Assembly: GCA_017646225.1 (NCBI GenBank)
Contig: JAGCMZ010000082.1
Location: 1 to 10,872, forward strand
DNA length: 10,872 nucleotides
DNA from: Paludibacteraceae bacterium
GTDB lineage: Bacteria; Bacteroidota; Bacteroidia; Bacteroidales; Paludibacteraceae
Reading direction: 5' to 3'
The notes below the pieces were generated by a model. It made no database searches. It was not told the DNA's origin and saw only the letters and a program-made list of their open reading frames with translations. Numbering within the stretch: position 1 is the stretch's first letter; the number at the start of each line of letters is the position of its first letter. A program made the translations under genes and the position numbers. This document shows positions 7,187 through 10,872 of the stretch, in pieces.

Positions 7187-8016
7187 AAAAAATTGCGGCA
7201 CTCACCATGGCTCGAAACGAGTCTTATTTTCTGGCCAAATGGTTGGAATACTATGGTGCGCAGTTAGGCGAAGATAATTTATACGTTTTTTTGGATGGCG
7301 AAGACCAACCCTTGCCACCCAATACCCAGGCGCACGTGCAACGATGCCCTAAGATAGAGGCCAAACGTACGGCATTTGATAAGGTACGCATGGCGTTTCT
7401 TTCTGAGCAGGCTGCGCTGTTGTTTCAGCAAGGTTATGAGGTGGTGATAGGTTGCGATACCGACGAGTTTTTGGTGATAGATCCTAATTGCCATACCTCG
7501 TTAGCCGCTTATTTGAGTCAGGTAGCATTGCCCGGTTCGTTATCAGGACTAGGGGTGGATGTGGGTCAGCATTTAACCCAAGAAACGGCTATCGATTGGA
7601 CCCAGCCTTTTTTGCAACAACGTTCGTATGCATTGTTATCAACTCGTTATACCAAACCCGTTATTTTGGGTAAACCCTTGCGTTGGGGTTCGGGTTTTCA
7701 TCGTGTAAAAGGCAACAATTTCCACATCGATCCTAACCTTTATGTGTTCCACTTTGGTGGTTTCGATAAGGCTTATTTGGAATCCAAATACACCGATAAA
7801 GAGCGCATGCAGGCGGGATGGGAAGCCCACATTGGCAGGCGATTAAAAACCAGCCAATTGGTAACCCAGAAAACACCCGTTGCAGCCGATAAAGTAATGA
7901 ACCGTGTTAGGACTATGCAAACCTACTTGCGCAAACCCTTTGCTTGGAACAAACCCAGCATGATGGGATTCAAATGCGTTATAACCCTTCCAGAACGCTT
8001 CAAGCATATTTTGTAA
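7183..8016 (+). CDS. Glycosyltransferase family 2-like protein (second of a tandem pair)
   Basis: A 277-aa paralogue of the preceding gene, exactly the same length and aligning end to end with only a compensating one-residue shift around residues 50-84. I count about half of positions identical by eye. It keeps the opening IAALTMARNESYFLAKW (4-20), the DxD region VIGCDTDEFLVIDP (88-101; D92, D94, E95), SGLGVDVGQH (121-130), YTKPV (156-160) and GFHRVK (171-176). The most divergent parts are residues 49-63 and 103-119, which could bear on donor or acceptor choice. I chose ATG 7183, which overlaps the upstream stop by 4 bases and matches the paralogue's N-terminus. An in-frame ATG at 7114 would add 23 residues read from inside the upstream gene. 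Its stop overlaps the next start by one base (TAATG). Confidence 0.8.
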   Translation: MKKIAALTMARNESYFLAKWLEYYGAQLGEDNLYVFLDGEDQPLPPNTQAHVQRCPKIEAKRTAFDKVRMAFLSEQAALLFQQGYEVVIGCDTDEFLVIDPNCHTSLAAYLSQVALPGSLSGLGVDVGQHLTQETAIDWTQPFLQQRSYALLSTRYTKPVILGKPLRWGSGFHRVKGNNFHIDPNLYVFHFGGFDKAYLESKYTDKERMQAGWEAHIGRRLKTSQLVTQKTPVAADKVMNRVRTMQTYLRKPFAWNKPSMMGFKCVITLPERFKHIL

Positions 8017-9089
8017 TGAGAGTAGTTTTTTTAATCAAAGCCTTGGATAACATTGGTGGTACCGAAAGGGTGACCATTCAAATAGCCAACGAACTGAGCT
8101 TGCGCAAGCACGATGTGCACATTGTATCGTTGGTAGGCAACCAAAAGCCATTTTTTACGGTATTGCCTATGGTGCAGCTCCATTATATCCACAAAGGTTC
8201 CGATAACAGCATTTTCCCTTATCGCGATTTGCGCAGGCATTATCGACTAAAAAAGTGCTTTGCTCAAATTATGCCCGATGTAATTGTTGTGGTAGATGCC
8301 TCCAGAGCTACCTTTAAAATTCCTGCTTGTCGCCCTTATACCACTATTTATTGGGAGCATTTTAATACCTTAATGAAGAGCAAGCGCATGCAAGAGCTAT
8401 CGCGCAAGCTGGCGGTTAAATACGGCGATTGTGTGGTAACCCTTACCGAAGAGGATGCCCAATCGTATCGACAAAAATACCATACCGATAAGGTACAATG
8501 CATTCACAATCCTATTACCATTGATGTGCCTGCATACGTAGCGCCTACCGCGCACCAGATAGTGGCTGTGGGTAGGTATACAGCCCAAAAGGGGTTTGAC
8601 TGGCTGTTGCAGGCCTGGAATTTGGTGCAAGATAAGGCCGATTGGAAACTCTTGATTGTGGGCAAAGGAAAACACACCAAGCGCTTGCAAGATTACATAC
8701 AGCAACATAATTTAGGCAATTCTGTGCAACTATTGCCTCCTACCAATAACATTCAGCAACTGTTTGCTTCGTGCAGTATTTATGCCCTTTCGTCGCGATT
8801 TGAAGGATTGCCATTGGTGTTGATAGAGGCGGCAGCCTGTGGTTTGCCTGCTGCGGCTTTTGCCTGTCAAACGGGTCCGTCGGAAATTATAGAACACCAA
8901 CAGTCGGGGCTTTTGGTGCCAACAGGCGATGTGGCAGCCTTGGCCAATGCGCTACAAACCTTAATGAGCAACGATGCGTTGCGCTTGCAATATTCGCAGC
9001 ATGCCTATCAATACGTGAACCAAAAATTTGCCGTAAGTACCATTGTTGAGCAATGGGAAACCTTGTTTAAACAATTAAAGCAACAATAA
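8016..9089 (+). CDS. Glycosyltransferase family 4 (GT-B fold)
   Basis: A 357-aa retaining glycosyltransferase of the GT4 type. The N-terminal domain starts with VVFLIKALDNIGGTERV, whose glycine-rich GGTERV loop (14-19) is typical of GT4 enzymes building O-antigen, capsule or exopolysaccharide units. The C-terminal domain carries VGRYTAQKGFDWLLQAW (185-201), LLIVGKGKH (212-220) and the nucleotide-sugar site SSRFEGLPLVLIEAAACG (259-276) with the Ex7E pair E263 and E271. GPSEII (287-292) and the C-terminal helix follow normally. There is no membrane span, so it acts at the cytoplasmic face of the inner membrane. The start at ATG 8016 overlaps the previous stop by one base. An upstream in-frame ATG at 7944 lies inside the previous gene and is unlikely. 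The sugar donor cannot be read from the sequence. Confidence 0.9.
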   Translation: MRVVFLIKALDNIGGTERVTIQIANELSLRKHDVHIVSLVGNQKPFFTVLPMVQLHYIHKGSDNSIFPYRDLRRHYRLKKCFAQIMPDVIVVVDASRATFKIPACRPYTTIYWEHFNTLMKSKRMQELSRKLAVKYGDCVVTLTEEDAQSYRQKYHTDKVQCIHNPITIDVPAYVAPTAHQIVAVGRYTAQKGFDWLLQAWNLVQDKADWKLLIVGKGKHTKRLQDYIQQHNLGNSVQLLPPTNNIQQLFASCSIYALSSRFEGLPLVLIEAAACGLPAAAFACQTGPSEIIEHQQSGLLVPTGDVAALANALQTLMSNDALRLQYSQHAYQYVNQKFAVSTIVEQWETLFKQLKQQ

Positions 9090-9090
9090 G

Positions 9091-9963
9091 ATGAAGGTAA
9101 GTGTATTAATGCCCACCTATAACCACGAACCGTTTATTGCACAAGCAATAGAAAGTTTTTTGGCACAGCAAACATCGTTCGCAATAGAATTGTTGATTAA
9201 CGACGATTGTTCTACCGATAATACCTGCGCCATTGCCATGGAGTATGCGGCAAAAGATGCACGTGTAAAGGTGTTCAAACAAGAGCAAAACCAGGGTTTG
9301 CTTAACAACTATAAATTTCTTCTAAACCAGGCAAAAGGTGAGTATTTGGCAGTTTTGGAGAGCGATGATTATTGGATTGATGAGCAAAAATTGCAAAAAC
9401 AGGTAGATTACTTGGATGCACATCCTACTTGTCATTTGTCTTTTTCGAGTGTGCTACACTTAAAAAGAGGTCAGTTTATTCCCAATATTGATGCCTCTTA
9501 TTTATTTAATACACCTGGCAAAACGCCTTACGACCATATCTTGTACCGTAACATTATTTTTTCGCCCACGGTATGTTTTAGACGCAGTGCGTACAACCAG
9601 TATTGCAACATCGACGATTACATAGAGCGTCAGTTTACTACCTTCGATTATCCTGTTTGGTTGTCGTTGTTAGCCAACGGCGATGTGCATTATTTGCCCG
9701 AGCATACGGCTGTTTATCGTGTATCAGGTACATCGATTAGCAACAACAAGAGCCTAAAAAAGAAAATTCATTTTGCAAAGTCGGTCAATTTTGATATCCG
9801 CAAGTACATCATCGACCGATACGGAAGTGGTTGTTTTTCGGCGTTTGATATCCGCATGCGCCAAGCCGTTATTTTGTCAAGATGTGCCTGGCAACTAAAA
9901 ATGCCTTTACACGCTGCCTACTATTTCTTTGGTACTGTGCTTGGCATAGTACATGGTAAATAA
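9091..9963 (+). CDS. Glycosyltransferase family 2 (GT-A fold)
   Basis: A 290-aa glycosyltransferase with a classic GT2 domain: VSVLMPTYNHEPFIAQAIES (3-22), INDDCSTDNT (36-45, nucleotide-binding Asp pair D38/D39), NQGLLNNYKFLL (67-78), and YLAVLESDDYW (85-95) with the metal-binding S91-D92-D93. FDYPVWLSL (185-193) supplies the likely acceptor-site/catalytic Asp186. The C-terminal 60 residues are mixed hydrophobic and basic and may associate with the membrane. It begins one base after the GT4 stop and is the last gene of the operon. Its last 57 bases also encode, on the other strand, the end of the O-antigen ligase-like gene. It is likely to add a sugar to a lipid-linked polysaccharide repeat; substrate unknown. 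Confidence 0.9.
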   Translation: MKVSVLMPTYNHEPFIAQAIESFLAQQTSFAIELLINDDCSTDNTCAIAMEYAAKDARVKVFKQEQNQGLLNNYKFLLNQAKGEYLAVLESDDYWIDEQKLQKQVDYLDAHPTCHLSFSSVLHLKRGQFIPNIDASYLFNTPGKTPYDHILYRNIIFSPTVCFRRSAYNQYCNIDDYIERQFTTFDYPVWLSLLANGDVHYLPEHTAVYRVSGTSISNNKSLKKKIHFAKSVNFDIRKYIIDRYGSGCFSAFDIRMRQAVILSRCAWQLKMPLHAAYYFFGTVLGIVHGK

Positions 9964-10872
9964 AAGGTATATACCAAAGGCCAAATCGCCGTACGACCCC
10001 CTAATTACCTCGGTCTGCATTTGAATAATCACCAGTATCCAGCAGGCAATAATAAGCAAATCGCTTTTGTTTTTTATGCCATAGTACACCGGAAGCAGCA
10101 AGATGCACCCCATACATATTAACCCAAAGATGCCAAATTCCATGGTGCTTTGTAGTAGTTGGTTGTGTGGGTGAGCCCCCATGACATCTTCGTGAACACA
10201 TGAGTAAATCAAGAATCTATCTTTTCGAACCGTAGGCGATGCTATAAAAGCATTGGTAATGTAGGTAATGTTGGTAGAGGCACCTACACCGGTTAACGGA
10301 TGCTCTTTCAATAGGGCAACAGATTCGGACCAAATGTCGTAACGCGTATCTTGGTTGGTCTCTATGTTGCGTTTCACTTTATGATTATTCAGCAAGATGG
10401 CACCCCCTAATATACCGCAAACAAGGAGCACGCCAATGGTCGCCTTTTTGTGCCTTTCGCCCAATAGGTAATAGATTCCCATAACAATGAGCAGATTGCA
10501 CGCAGCAAAACCAATTCTGGCATCAGAAATGGCAATGGCCACATAAAATAGCGCCACCAATAGCAACCATGCGTACTTAAGTTTGGTTTTTTGTGTTTTT
10601 ATCAACCAAAAGCAAGCCGCTATGGCAATGTTCAGGTACATGTTAAACGCCATGTGCGCATGTATGTAGGTATGGCGTACCATAATAAGGTGTCGCTTCC
10701 AGTTGGATCCTACTGCGGGCGGATGGATGTGCGAGAGGTACAAGGTATAAAGAAGCAACCCTATGGAAACAATAATGCAGGTGTAAGCTACGTATTTGAT
10801 TTTCGGAACGCGTGTACCCAATATCCCTAAAATACCAAACACCAAAAACGACAACCTGCTTTCTATAAACAA
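9907..10872 (-). CDS. O-antigen ligase / Wzy polymerase-family membrane protein (N-terminus outside window)
   Basis: The visible 321 residues form a polytopic membrane protein with about eight hydrophobic segments and one larger extracytoplasmic loop (about 165-240). Features typical of the Wzy_C/O-antigen ligase family are SDARIGF (116-122), RYDIWSESVALLKEHPLTGVG (177-197) and AHPHNQLLQSTMEFGIFGL (233-251). Such proteins either polymerise lipid-linked repeat units or ligate glycan to lipid A core at the periplasmic face; the sequence does not tell which. The frame is open to the window edge, so the apparent TTG start there is not real and further membrane spans probably lie beyond. It is oriented against the glycosyltransferase operon, and its stop lies inside the last gene of that operon. 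It probably belongs to the same polysaccharide locus. Confidence 0.88.
   Translation of the reverse strand: MFIESRLSFLVFGILGILGTRVPKIKYVAYTCIIVSIGLLLYTLYLSHIHPPAVGSNWKRHLIMVRHTYIHAHMAFNMYLNIAIAACFWLIKTQKTKLKYAWLLLVALFYVAIAISDARIGFAACNLLIVMGIYYLLGERHKKATIGVLLVCGILGGAILLNNHKVKRNIETNQDTRYDIWSESVALLKEHPLTGVGASTNITYITNAFIASPTVRKDRFLIYSCVHEDVMGAHPHNQLLQSTMEFGIFGLICMGCILLLPVYYGIKNKSDLLIIACWILVIIQMQTEVIRGSYGDLAFGIYLLFTMYYAKHSTKEIVGSV
9932..9952 (+). other. Short perfect-stem hairpin in the overlapping 3' ends
   Basis: GTACTGTGC (9932-9940) and GCATAGTAC (9944-9952) form a 9-bp stem with a TTG loop when read as + strand RNA, with a single G-U wobble. On the minus strand that pair becomes an A-C mismatch. 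It lies within the last codons of the GT2 gene and inside the 57-bp convergent overlap. No T-run follows on either strand, so it does not qualify as an intrinsic terminator. A role in 3'-end stability or transcript separation is possible but unproven. Confidence 0.4.

Noticed and set aside
6353..9963. Recent horizontal transfer of the glycosyltransferase block
   Set aside because: By eye its base composition and codon choice look like the flanking housekeeping genes, and there is no integrase, transposase, tRNA or flanking repeat in the window.
9966..9975. Palindrome GGTATATACC just after the GT2 stop
   Set aside because: A 10-nt palindrome without a loop is too short to be informative and lies inside the coding sequence of the minus-strand gene; no second copy was noticed nearby.

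Overview
The window looks like chromosomal DNA from a member of the Bacteroidota. This rests on three things. The rod-shape genes run in the order mreC-mreD-mrdA-rodA. Genes are packed with 1-4 nt junctions (TAATG, ATGA, TAAGATG) and lack clear Shine-Dalgarno sequences. Two copies of the Bacteroidota-type -7 box TAnnTTTG sit in the only divergent intergenic region. Nothing in the sequence fixes a genus. No tRNA, rRNA, CRISPR array, insertion sequence or phage gene was seen, and no stretch over 300 bases lacks a gene.

Region 1 (1-5312, + strand) is the lateral-wall (elongasome) operon. It holds the 3' part of mreC, then mreD, mrdA (PBP2 transpeptidase) and rodA (SEDS glycosyltransferase), followed 4 nt later by a Cof-type HAD phosphatase. 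Together MreC/MreD, PBP2 and RodA form the membrane machine that inserts peptidoglycan along the cell side wall; mreB is expected just upstream of the window. The only sizeable gap is the 68 nt between mrdA and rodA. It contains a REP-like palindrome (core CTTCGACAAGCTCAG) nested inside a perfect 10-bp inverted repeat.

Region 2 (5316-6281, - strand) is a long-chain trans-polyprenyl diphosphate synthase, probably making the menaquinone side chain. It converges on the HAD gene with only 3 nt between stop codons and diverges from the next block through a 71-bp region with two back-to-back TAnnTTTG boxes.

Region 3 (6353-9963, + strand) is a four-gene glycosyltransferase operon: two tandem paralogues of identical length (277 aa, about half identical by eye), a GT-B family 4 enzyme and a GT-A family 2 enzyme. 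Region 4 (9907-10872, - strand, N-terminus beyond the window) is an O-antigen ligase/polymerase-type membrane protein whose 3' end overlaps the last glycosyltransferase tail to tail by 57 bp. Regions 3 and 4 look like part of a surface polysaccharide (LPS, capsule or exopolysaccharide) locus next to the cell-shape operon.

Most of the window is conventional. The points worth a second look are the REP-like element inside the elongasome operon, the tandem glycosyltransferase duplication, the long central membrane insertion in RodA, a Cys/His cluster in PBP2, the near-leaderless promoter of the glycosyltransferase operon and the overlapping convergent 3' ends. I did not find strong evidence for a wholly new system.
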